From Candidatus Kerfeldbacteria bacterium (GTDB lineage: Bacteria; Patescibacteriota; Patescibacteriia; SBBC01; JACPUP01), in contig JACPUP010000062.1 of assembly GCA_016192205.1 (NCBI GenBank), positions 1 to 30,264 on the forward strand: a stretch of DNA of 30,264 bases. Direction: 5' to 3'. Every line of letters starts with the position of its first letter. Within the stretch, counting starts at the first letter, position 1. A program made the position numbers and the translations under genes. Positions 24,834 to 30,264 of the stretch are shown here, in pieces. The notes beneath the pieces were generated by a model, which worked only from the letters and a program-made list of their open reading frames with translations, had not been told where the DNA came from and did no database searches.

Positions 24834-25051
24834 AACAAGCGTTCTATTAAATTGGTACTAGTAGTAGGGGGTGTGGGGAACTGGGATAACTATATCCGGG
24901 CTTGTTTTAAAGGGCCGCGTGTCGCCATGGGGTGTGGATAAGGTGTGAACGCGAATGTTCATCGATTCTGGATAGTGGGAACGAGGCTGTAAACATTGGG
25001 GAAAAGCACGTGGGACCACCCGCGGTTCTTCCACAGGGCGTCCACACAGTA
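24834..25051. other. Probable replication origin (oriC), dnaA-dnaN intergenic region
   Basis: This 218-base gap between dnaA and dnaN holds a perfect DnaA box on the minus strand (TTATCCACA, 24941-24933), a box-like TTCCCCACA (24880-24872), an adjacent partial TTATCCCAG (24889-24881), and TCTTCCACA on the plus strand (25027-25035). Next to dnaN are a TAG trio run and an AT-rich stretch. A TATAGT that may serve as the dnaN -10 lies on the minus strand at 24894-24889. Position between dnaA and dnaN is a classic oriC site. Confidence 0.75.
24838..24880 (-). other. Candidate basal unwinding element (DnaA-trio type)
   Basis: Read on the minus strand: DnaA-box-like TTCCCCACA (24880-24872), a C4 cluster (24871-24868), CTACTACTA (24867-24859), then the AT-rich ATTTAATAGAA. 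The opposite strand reads TAGTAGTAG, three perfect trios of the form 3'-GAT-5'. Box, GC cluster, trios, AT-rich DNA is the order described for the Bacillus subtilis unwinding element. Confidence 0.55.
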
Positions 25052-26398
25052 TCAAACGTACAAGCGTTGCCGGATGTGGTGCACGTCGCGCTTCATCCGT
25101 TCGTCGCGCTCGAGTACTGCGGCGATCTTCGTGCAGGCGTGCATGGCGGTGGTGTGGTCGCGGCCACCCAACTCATTGCCGATCGAAGGGAATGAACTCT
25201 TCAACTCTTCGCGGAGGAGGTACATGGCAATCTGCCGCGGCGTCACCAACTCCTTCTTCCGGCTATTCCCCACGAGGTCCTCAATGCTGACGTCAAAGAA
25301 GCCTGCGACGGTCGTAATGAGTTGCTTCGGGGTCAGCCCACTGCGTCTCCCTTCACCCGAAATCGATGCCAGGAGCTGCTTCGTACTCTCGAGCGTTGGG
25401 CTCGTGTTATTGAGTTCGTGATAGGCGATGAGGCGGTTGAGTGCGCCCTCGAGTTCACGGACGTTTGAGTGTGTGTTAGAAGCGATGTGTTGGAGGATTT
25501 CTTGATCCACAGGGAAGGCGCGTTCCTGGGCCTTGGCTTCAAGGATGGCGATGCGGGTTTCGAGGTCTGGGGCGCCAATATCCGCGATCATCCCCCACTC
25601 GAACCGCGACAGGAGCCGGCTCTCCAGGCCTGGGATGGACTTCGGCGGCCGGTCGCAGGTGATGACAATCTGTTTCTTGGCACCATGGAGTGCATTGAAG
25701 GTGTGGAAGAACTCTTCTTGCGTCCCCTCTTTGCCGGCGAGGAATGCGATGTCGTCGATGAGGAGGACATCGAGCGTGCGGTAGCGGTCCTTGAAGTCGG
25801 GCGAGGTCCCCTTCTTGACTGATTGTATGAAATCATTCGTGAACTGCTCGCAACTCGTGTAGAGGAGGCGTTGGTTGCGTGCTTTTCCCAGGAACGCATT
25901 CCCAATGGCATGGAGGAGATGCGTTTTGCCCAACCCAGAATCTCCGTAGATGAACAAGGGGTTGTACGCTTTCCCGGGTTTGTCGACCACGGCGAAGCAC
26001 GCGGCGCGCGCCAGCTCGTTGCGCTTGCCGACGACGAACGTCTCGAAGGTATAGCGCGGGTTCAACCCTGACTCGTTGGATTCGGTGACTGCGTCCACAC
26101 GCGGTCGCGCCACCTCGGTTGACCGCTCAGTCTCTGGTCGTGCATCGCGCATCGATTCCACCGAGTAGAGGATTTCCTCAATCGGTTCCTTGGTGACGTT
26201 TTGCAGTGCTTTCGTAATGAACGCGTGGTATTTCTTCTCCAGCCACGCTTTGGTGAATTCGTTCGGGACGCCAACCACCACCTTGCGCCCGTCCCGCGAG
26301 GTGATGAACGTGTTTTTGAACCACGTCGTAAAATTCGCTCGACTTAACAAGAGCTCAAGCTCACCCAGGACTGCTTTCCAAAGCTCATTGTTCGACAT
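25052..26398 (-). CDS. dnaA: Chromosomal replication initiator DnaA
   Basis: A 448-residue AAA+ initiator. Domain I is residues 1-80 (ELWKAVLGELELLLSRANFT), a short linker domain II covers about 85-112, domain III has Walker A GDSGLGKT (152-159), Walker B LLIDDI (212-217) and the sensor region QIVITCDRPP, and domain IV carries the helix-turn-helix signature GRDHTTAMHA (412-421) that reads DnaA boxes. All conserved parts are present and length is normal for a protein with a short domain II. The start was set at the ATG at 26398; a GTG at 26410 is in frame but adds only four residues not seen in the family. It is divergent from rpmH, with DnaA-box-like sites between the two promoters that suggest autoregulation, and upstream of dnaN across the probable oriC. 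Confidence 0.97.
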   Translation of the reverse strand: MSNNELWKAVLGELELLLSRANFTTWFKNTFITSRDGRKVVVGVPNEFTKAWLEKKYHAFITKALQNVTKEPIEEILYSVESMRDARPETERSTEVARPRVDAVTESNESGLNPRYTFETFVVGKRNELARAACFAVVDKPGKAYNPLFIYGDSGLGKTHLLHAIGNAFLGKARNQRLLYTSCEQFTNDFIQSVKKGTSPDFKDRYRTLDVLLIDDIAFLAGKEGTQEEFFHTFNALHGAKKQIVITCDRPPKSIPGLESRLLSRFEWGMIADIGAPDLETRIAILEAKAQERAFPVDQEILQHIASNTHSNVRELEGALNRLIAYHELNNTSPTLESTKQLLASISGEGRRSGLTPKQLITTVAGFFDVSIEDLVGNSRKKELVTPRQIAMYLLREELKSSFPSIGNELGGRDHTTAMHACTKIAAVLERDERMKRDVHHIRQRLYV

Positions 26399-26423
26399 AC
26401 GAAATCCCACGCCAATGGACTAT

Positions 26424-26453
26424 ACCATAGCCCTTACCCCCAGAGGAGGGCAA
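26424..26453 (-). promoter_or_regulatory. Candidate dnaA promoter
   Basis: On the minus strand TTGCCC (26453-26448) and TATGGT (26429-26424) are separated by 18 bases. An overlapping TATAGT (26424-26419) is an alternative -10. Either gives a leader of about 15-20 bases before the ATG at 26398. Confidence 0.5.
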
Positions 26454-26456
26454 GTC

Positions 26457-26487
26457 CGTGGATAGCGTGTGGAGAACCTGTGGAGAG
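26457..26487 (-). promoter_or_regulatory. Three DnaA-box-like sites with 11-bp period
   Basis: CGTGGATAG (26457-26465), TGTGGAGAA (26468-26476) and TGTGGAGAG (26479-26487) are reverse-strand variants of TTATCCACA, with two, one and two mismatches to TTWTNCACA. They start exactly 11 bases apart and lie between the dnaA and rpmH promoters. Confidence 0.6.
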
Positions 26488-26511
26488 GATGGTGAGCATG
26501 CTGCTCGACGA

Positions 26512-26540
26512 TTGACCAACCGAGGGCAGACTGCTAGCAT
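26512..26540 (+). promoter_or_regulatory. Promoter of the rpmH-rnpA-yidD cluster
   Basis: TTGACC (26512-26517) and TAGCAT (26535-26540) with a 17-base spacer. The predicted transcription start is near 26547, about 20 bases before the rpmH ATG. Confidence 0.7.
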
Positions 26541-26566
26541 AGAGGAGCTTTTCCCTCGATTTTGCT

Positions 26567-26704
26567 ATGCCGAAACGAACCTACCAGCCGAAGCGGCGAC
26601 GCCGATCGCGTGTGCATGGGTTCCGCCGCCGGATGCGGACCCCGAGTGGCCGCCGGACGCTCCAACGACGTCGTGCCAAGGGCCGCCGGCGCTTAACCGT
26701 CTAG
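26567..26704 (+). CDS. rpmH: Ribosomal protein bL34
   Basis: A 45-residue, very basic protein: MPKRTYQPKRRRRSRVHGF at the N-terminus, then FRRRMRTPSGRRTLQRRRAK, ending RRRLTV. This is the complete bL34 signature at normal length. It is a component of the large ribosomal subunit. It is followed after six bases by rnpA, the standard bacterial arrangement, and divergent from dnaA, which supports a near-origin position. Confidence 0.97.
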   Translation: MPKRTYQPKRRRRSRVHGFRRRMRTPSGRRTLQRRRAKGRRRLTV

Positions 26705-26710
26705 CGGTGT

Positions 26711-27052
26711 ATGCTCGCGCGCGGGCAGCGGCTCACGCGGCATCGGGATATCGCCCGCGTCGTCCGGGCCGGGCGATCCTTAGCCGGTCGGACCCTGGTG
26801 CTCCACGTCCTCCCGACCGCTGCGCCTCAACCGCGGTTCGCCATCCTCGTCAGCAGTCACGTGGCGAAGCGAGCGGTGGACCGTAACCGCGTCAAACGAC
26901 GGATCCGCGCGGCACTCGCAGGCCTCCAATCCAACCTTCCGCCCGGCCTGGCCCTCCTGGTCCGCGTCCGGCGCGCCGCCCTCAGCCGGACCACCGCGGA
27001 GCTGACTCAAGAAATCCGCCGGACGTTGACCTCTCACGCTCTCCTCCCATGA
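26711..27052 (+). CDS. rnpA: Ribonuclease P protein component
   Basis: A 113-residue basic protein that binds RNase P RNA and assists 5' processing of tRNA precursors. The family core PRFAILVSSHVAKRAVDRNR followed by VKRRIRAAL contains the conserved RNR motif, and the N-terminal LTRHRDIARVVRAGRS is typical. Length is normal. It starts six bases after rpmH and its stop overlaps the yidD start (ATGA), which points to one transcript from the promoter at 26512. Confidence 0.94.
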   Translation: MLARGQRLTRHRDIARVVRAGRSLAGRTLVLHVLPTAAPQPRFAILVSSHVAKRAVDRNRVKRRIRAALAGLQSNLPPGLALLVRVRRAALSRTTAELTQEIRRTLTSHALLP

Positions 27053-27294
27053 ACCGTTTCCTCGCCGCGCTCGTCCACGGCTACCAACGCACGCTTTCCC
27101 CTGACCACGGATGGTTCCGCCGCCGGCACCCGTACGGATTCTGTCGGTTCACGCCAACCTGTTCGGAGTACACGCGCCAGGCGTTGTTGACGCACGGCAC
27201 GGTACGCGGACTCTGGTTAGGCATGCGACGGCTTCTTCGTTGTCACCCCTGGTCGGCAGGGGGAGCGGATCCCGTTCCAAAAGAGATCAGATAG
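27049..27294 (+). CDS. yidD: Membrane protein insertion efficiency factor YidD
   Basis: An 81-residue protein of the YidD family: VHGYQRTLSPDHG, CRFTPTCSEYTRQAL with the conserved cysteines, and the C-terminal RRLLRCHPWSAGGADPVP. These motifs cover most of the family domain. YidD is a small membrane-associated protein that supports insertion by YidC; a link is also implied by its usual place between rnpA and yidC, kept here. Between YidD and YidC lies a 108-base gap filled by a family A repeat. Confidence 0.95.
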   Translation: MNRFLAALVHGYQRTLSPDHGWFRRRHPYGFCRFTPTCSEYTRQALLTHGTVRGLWLGMRRLLRCHPWSAGGADPVPKEIR

Positions 27295-27300
27295 CAACAC

Positions 27301-27387
27301 GTGGAATATCGAAGCTGGAATATGGAATATCGAACGCGAAAAGTAGAGCCCCCCACGCGAGTTCACATTCCATATTCCTGATTCCCG
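27301..27387. repeat. AT-rich inverted repeat, family A, copy 3
   Basis: GGAATATGGAAT at 27317-27328 pairs perfectly with 27367-27378 around a 38-base loop. The 17-base word GAATATGGAATATCGAA is at 27318-27334, and the whole left arm nearly repeats that of copy 1 including the shared AAGCTGGAATATGG part. It lies between yidD and yidC on the same strand. Confidence 0.85.
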
Positions 27388-27402
27388 CACTCCCCTTCTC
27401 CC

Positions 27403-28191
27403 GTGTTCAACACCCTCCTCTACCAGCCATTCCTCAACACCCTGATGTACCTCTACCAGCACCTGGGTGGGAATTTGGGGTTGGCCATCATCGTTTTTAC
27501 CATTATCATAAAACTCATTCTGGCTTGGCCGTCAGCCAGCTTCATCCGGTCGCAGCGGAAGATTCAGGCACTCCAGCCAAAACTCCAGGCGCTCAAACGG
27601 AAACACCAGAACGACCGCGAGGGGCTCTCGCGCGCCACCATGGCCCTCTATAAGGAGAGCAAGGTCAACCCGTTCACCTCCTGCCTCCCCACGCTCATCC
27701 AGCTGCCCATCCTCTTTGCACTCTACAAAGTTTTTCTCTCGGGCCTCCAGACCGAGGCGGAAACGGGCCTGCTGAAATCCGACCAACTGGAGCTGCTCTA
27801 CGGTCCACTGAAGGACGCCTTTGCCTCCACGCCGATCAACACGGTATTCTTCCCCGGACTCGACCTGGCGCAGACCGGTATTTTCGTCGGCAGCGTCATC
27901 ATCGCGGCGCTGGCCGGCGTCGCACAGTACTGGCAATCGCGGATGATTGCCGCCCCGCCCGCGCCCAAAGTAGCCGGCGCGCAAGACGAGCGCCTCGCAG
28001 CGATGACGTCTCGGCAGATGACGTACCTGTTCCCCATCATCACTGTCGTCATCATCGTGAGTCTGCCCATCGGTCTCGGGCTCTACTGGCTCACGTCCAT
28101 TCTCTTCACCGTCGCGCAACAGTACCTCGTGCTCGGTCAGCTCCGCCGACAGGAGGACGCCAATGCGAATCACCCTCAACCAACTCCATAA
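27403..28191 (+). CDS. yidC: Membrane protein insertase YidC/Oxa1 family
   Basis: A 262-residue Oxa1-fold insertase of the short type without the large periplasmic domain of Gram-negative YidC. After a first amphipathic stretch, helix 1 is GNLGLAIIVFTIIIKLILAW, followed by a basic cytoplasmic hairpin (QALQPKLQALKRKHQ) with the typical NPFTSCLPTLIQLPILFALYK, and further helices at about 160-185 and 210-250 (MTYLFPIITVVIIVSLPIG, LYWLTSILFTVAQQ). It inserts small membrane proteins and assists Sec. The GTG at 27403 is used as start; it follows a family A repeat and a pyrimidine-rich leader without Shine-Dalgarno. No N-terminal lipoprotein signal is visible. The 3' end overlaps the PRC-barrel gene by 29 bases. 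Confidence 0.94.
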   Translation: MFNTLLYQPFLNTLMYLYQHLGGNLGLAIIVFTIIIKLILAWPSASFIRSQRKIQALQPKLQALKRKHQNDREGLSRATMALYKESKVNPFTSCLPTLIQLPILFALYKVFLSGLQTEAETGLLKSDQLELLYGPLKDAFASTPINTVFFPGLDLAQTGIFVGSVIIAALAGVAQYWQSRMIAAPPAPKVAGAQDERLAAMTSRQMTYLFPIITVVIIVSLPIGLGLYWLTSILFTVAQQYLVLGQLRRQEDANANHPQPTP

Positions 28192-28450
28192 CCTGCCGGT
28201 CGAGACCCAGAGCGGCGAGCACTTGGGCCGCGTCGTGGACGTGGAGCTCGATGCGGACCGCCACGAGGTCGTGAGCTACTATGTCAAGACGAAATCGCTC
28301 CTGCCAGGCCTGTTTGAGCAGTTGTTGATCGTGGACCGGCGACAGGTGGTCTCCATCACGCCGGAGAAACTCGTGGTCGAGGACGCGGTCAGCCGCGATG
28401 CCGAGCGCGGGTCCGTCGTCGAACCCGAGCCGAACGCCCCGGCCGGGTAG
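28163..28450 (+). CDS. PRC-barrel domain protein
   Basis: A 95-residue protein. The first 75 residues read as a PRC-barrel: LPVETQSGEHLGRVVDVELD, then HEVVSYYVK, LLIVDRRQVVSITPEKLVVED; the tail is acidic and proline-rich. PRC-barrel modules occur in RimM, photosynthetic reaction-centre H subunit and many small stand-alone proteins, where they bind other proteins or RNA. A clear Shine-Dalgarno AGGAGG (28151-28156) lies six bases before the ATG, unusual in this window, and lies inside the yidC end. In many bacteria the place after yidC is taken by jag; here a PRC-barrel gene occupies it. Its function is unknown. The last 62 bases overlap the convergent tsaE. Confidence 0.72.
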   Translation: MRITLNQLHNLPVETQSGEHLGRVVDVELDADRHEVVSYYVKTKSLLPGLFEQLLIVDRRQVVSITPEKLVVEDAVSRDAERGSVVEPEPNAPAG

Positions 28451-28889
28451 GGTGGATGGTGGTGGCGAGTACTGCCGGCAGCGTGATAGCGCGTCGGCTG
28501 GTTCCGCGCATGGCGAAACGCAGACGTAGGGCTGTTCGCGGAAGCCGGACGAGACGATCCGCCCACTCAATGAGCGTGATGGCCGTTGGGTCGTTGAGCG
28601 CTTCAGCTAGTCCGACTTCGGCCAGCGTGCCGCCGGCTGGCAAGCGGTAGAGGTCGGCGTGGATAATCGTGAAAATACCACGTCGCCGCACCCGAAAGGT
28701 CTTGGCGATGACGAACGTCGGGCTGACCGCCCGGCGAATGCCGAACGCGCGCAAAAACCCGCGCACGAATGTCGTTTTCCCGGCGCCGAGCTCTCCACGC
28801 AGGGCCAGCACGCTACCGGGTGGTACGTTCCGGGAGATTCGCGCGCCCAAGACCTCGGTTTCCTTGGAATTTCGAGTGATAATCGTCAT
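28389..28889 (-). CDS. tsaE: tRNA threonylcarbamoyladenosine biosynthesis ATPase TsaE
   Basis: A 166-residue P-loop ATPase required, with TsaB and TsaD, for the t6A modification at position 37 of ANN-decoding tRNAs. Walker A GELGAGKTT spans about residues 32-40, followed by SPTFVIAKTF, HADLYRL (77-83) and LIEWADR (106-112), all TsaE hallmarks. The family domain ends near residue 137; the remaining 29 residues are basic, of low complexity, and overlap the PRC-barrel gene by 62 bases on the opposite strand. This tail is probably a by-product of the overlap. TsaB and TsaD are not in the window. The gene is divergent from the DHH-like gene. Confidence 0.93.
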   Translation of the reverse strand: MTIITRNSKETEVLGARISRNVPPGSVLALRGELGAGKTTFVRGFLRAFGIRRAVSPTFVIAKTFRVRRRGIFTIIHADLYRLPAGGTLAEVGLAEALNDPTAITLIEWADRLVRLPRTALRLRFAMRGTSRRAITLPAVLATTIHPTRPGRSARVRRRTRARHRG

Positions 28890-28903
28890 CGGTGTCTAAA
28901 ACC

Positions 28904-28932
28904 TTGACACAGGAGGGCGTCGTTCGTATAGT
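28904..28932 (+). promoter_or_regulatory. Consensus-like sigma-70 promoter of the DHH-like gene
   Basis: TTGACA (28904-28909) and TATAGT (28927-28932) with a 17-base spacer, the best match to consensus in the window. The start would be near 28939, giving a leader of about 45 bases. Confidence 0.85.
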
Positions 28933-28985
28933 GACCTGTTCTAAAGAGTCGCTGCCATCCCCGGCCGACCTTTCCGGAACGTAGT

Positions 28986-30119
28986 ATGGATACCCCCCTT
29001 CTCCAACAAGCGCTCACGCTCATTCGCGAGCGGAAAACACCGCTCATCGTCCTTCCCAAGAACGCGAGTTCAGACGCGATTGCGGCTGGACTCGGTCTGT
29101 ACATGGCGCTGCAGAAGCTGGGCAAGCGGGCGAAGGTCGTGAGCCCCGGGTTTGTGTTGCCGCCTGGTCACGGGTTCCTCCCGAAGAGCAAGGAGATTCT
29201 GACCGACGTCTCGGCGTTGCGGAAGTTCGTCATCACGGTTGACACGAGGCGTGCGCCGCTCGAGGAGCTGTCGTACGATCTGCGCGATAACCAGCTCCAC
29301 ATTTATCTCATGCCCAAACGCGGCAGCTATGAAGCCAAGGACCTGACGACGAACAGCGGGCAGTTCACGTTCGACCTGGCCGTCACCATCGACGCGCCGA
29401 ATCTGGAGTCGCTGGGCAAACTGTACGATGACAACCGCGAGTTCTTCTATCACACGCCGCTCATCAACATCGACCACAATCCGGCCAACGACCGGTTTGG
29501 CCACCTGCCGCTCGTGGACGTGACCGCCTCGTCGTCAGCCGAGATTGTGTTCGAGTTGCTGGACCAGGCCAAGTCGATCAACCTCCTCGACGAGTACATT
29601 GCCACCGCGCTTTTGACCGGCATGATTGCGAAGACGAAGAGTTTTCAGTCTCCGAACGTGACTCCGCGCTCGCTGGCAGTTGCGTCGCACCTCATTTCGT
29701 CCGGCGCCCGGCGCGACGACATCATCAAGAATCTCTATCAGACGAAGTCGCTGTCCACGCTCAAGTTGTGGGGTCGGGCCCTGATGCGCCTCCAGTCCGC
29801 CATTGACCAGCGGTTCGTGTTCACTGCCCTCAACGAAGAGGATTTGCAGCGGAGCGGCGCGTCGTTGCGCGATGTGCCGGGTGTCATTGACGAGCTCATT
29901 GCCAACACGGCTGGGGCCGAGGTCATCCTCGTGCTGGCCGAGGTCGAGGGCGAAACCTACGCGTTCTGCTCGACGACCAAGGCCCAGGACGCCCTGCAGC
30001 TGTTCAAAGCGTACCAACCACTCGGCAACCGCCACTACGTCACGTTCGGTCTAAAAAAGCCTGTCAAAGACGCGCAGGTCGAACTCGCCGCCCGGGTGGA
30101 GCAACATTTAAGGGCGTAG
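28986..30119 (+). CDS. DHH-family phosphoesterase-like protein with degenerate metal motifs
   Basis: A 377-residue protein with the layout of NrnA/DHH-DHHA1 phosphoesterases: an N-terminal DHH-like domain and a C-terminal DHHA1-like domain (about 260-377). However, the motifs are altered. Canonical PDGDAIGS is NASSDAIAA (only Asp30 kept), the DHH signature is IDHNPAN (Asp163-His164-Asn165), and the usual TDTGxF motif is AKTKSF. The following ASSSAEIVFELL is well kept. In active enzymes these residues bind two Mn ions for cleavage of short oligonucleotides or cyclic dinucleotides. The protein may therefore be a non-catalytic relative or have altered metal use. It is expressed from a strong promoter and followed by a family A repeat. 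Confidence 0.78.
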   Translation: MDTPLLQQALTLIRERKTPLIVLPKNASSDAIAAGLGLYMALQKLGKRAKVVSPGFVLPPGHGFLPKSKEILTDVSALRKFVITVDTRRAPLEELSYDLRDNQLHIYLMPKRGSYEAKDLTTNSGQFTFDLAVTIDAPNLESLGKLYDDNREFFYHTPLINIDHNPANDRFGHLPLVDVTASSSAEIVFELLDQAKSINLLDEYIATALLTGMIAKTKSFQSPNVTPRSLAVASHLISSGARRDDIIKNLYQTKSLSTLKLWGRALMRLQSAIDQRFVFTALNEEDLQRSGASLRDVPGVIDELIANTAGAEVILVLAEVEGETYAFCSTTKAQDALQLFKAYQPLGNRHYVTFGLKKPVKDAQVELAARVEQHLRA

Positions 30120-30120
30120 G

Positions 30121-30199
30121 AATTATCGAATGTAGAATATGGAATATCGAATTTGGGGTATGGTTCACCCCGTCTCCCATATTCCAGATTCCAAATTCA
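30121..30199. repeat. AT-rich inverted repeat, family A, copy 4
   Basis: The word GAATATGGAATATCGAA is at 30135-30151, identical to copies 1 and 3. The right part (30178-30198) has CATATTCCAGATTCCAAATTC, an imperfect complement. The centre holds GGGGT-ATGGTTC-ACCCC, a perfect 5-bp GC stem. It starts one base after the stop of the DHH-like gene. Confidence 0.8.
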
Positions 30200-30211
30200 T
30201 GCCCCTTCCCG

Positions 30212-30220
30212 TGCTATACT
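30212..30220 (+). promoter_or_regulatory. Extended -10 promoter near the right edge
   Basis: TGC-TATACT ends eight bases before an ATG at 30229, so the transcript leader would be about two bases. No -35 is evident; an AT-rich repeat arm occupies the upstream region. Confidence 0.5.
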
Positions 30221-30228
30221 GACACGGT

Positions 30229-30264
30229 ATGGACGACGCTGGCCCAACACAAAAACCCTACCAA
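30229..30264 (+). CDS. Start of an unidentified gene (cut by window edge)
   Basis: Twelve codons from an ATG just behind an extended -10 (MDDAGPTQKPYQ). Too short to identify. The promoter position and the end of the preceding repeat are the only support that this is a gene start. Confidence 0.4.
   Translation, partial: MDDAGPTQKPYQ

Noticed and set aside
26411..26566. oriC in the dnaA-rpmH gap instead of dnaA-dnaN
   Set aside because: Only mismatched boxes are present and there is no AT-rich unwinding stretch, so the dnaA-dnaN gap is the better candidate; a bipartite origin using both cannot be excluded.

Overview
The window looks like a GC-rich (above 60 % by eye) bacterial chromosome segment around the replication origin, most likely from the Candidate Phyla Radiation (Patescibacteria, perhaps a Parcubacteria-type lineage). 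The lineage is inferred from the compact gene layout, a VirB2/TrbC-like pilin fragment, DHH-family and membrane glycosyltransferase genes typical of such genomes, a short YidC, start/stop overlaps and weak Shine-Dalgarno signals. UGA is used as a stop, so this is not a code-25 lineage. A marker-gene tree was not possible here.

Layout. (1) 1-149: end of a pilin-like gene with a stem-loop terminator. (2) 235-8802: envelope-glycan block of five multi-pass membrane proteins of GT-C or related type plus one cytoplasmic GT2 polyprenol-phosphate glycosyltransferase; five of the six genes form a minus-strand operon. (3) 9079-19135: long plus-strand run starting with yebC and ruvC, then an alpha-glucan island: GH15-like glucoamylase, glycogen synthase, two GH57 enzymes (the second with a C-terminal UVR motif), an APH-fold kinase-like protein, a second glycogen synthase and a GalT-like nucleotidyltransferase. 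(4) 19203-23462: tyrS (minus) and a class A penicillin-binding protein with C-terminal Ig-like domains (plus). (5) 23446-26398: minus-strand replication-initiation cluster dnaA-dnaN-dciA, with a probable oriC between dnaA and dnaN. (6) 26567-28450: rpmH-rnpA-yidD-yidC-PRC barrel. (7) 28389-30119: tsaE (minus) and a DHH-like protein with degenerate metal motifs; a further gene starts at the right edge.

The most unusual signal is a set of AT-rich, imperfect inverted repeats in otherwise GC-rich DNA. They fill most intergenic gaps and are built from short reiterated words (GAATATGG/GAATATCG, GTTAGCTT, GATTCGTGATTCATG). One 17-base word occurs exactly three times. Some arms supply the stop codon of the upstream gene, and the genes just downstream start behind pyrimidine-rich leaders without a Shine-Dalgarno. 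They occur between co-directional, convergent and divergent genes, so termination alone does not explain them. A second notable signal is a candidate basal unwinding element (DnaA box, G cluster, three TAG trios, AT-rich stretch) directly upstream of dnaN.

How the genes fit together: the alpha-glucan island suggests synthesis (GlgA), remodelling or hydrolysis (GH57, GH15) and sugar-phosphate handling (GalT-like, kinase-like) of a storage glucan. The membrane block and PBP build the envelope. The origin cluster carries DnaA, the clamp and a DciA-type helicase loader. No tRNA, rRNA, IS element or CRISPR array was seen, and no gene-free stretch exceeds 300 bases.
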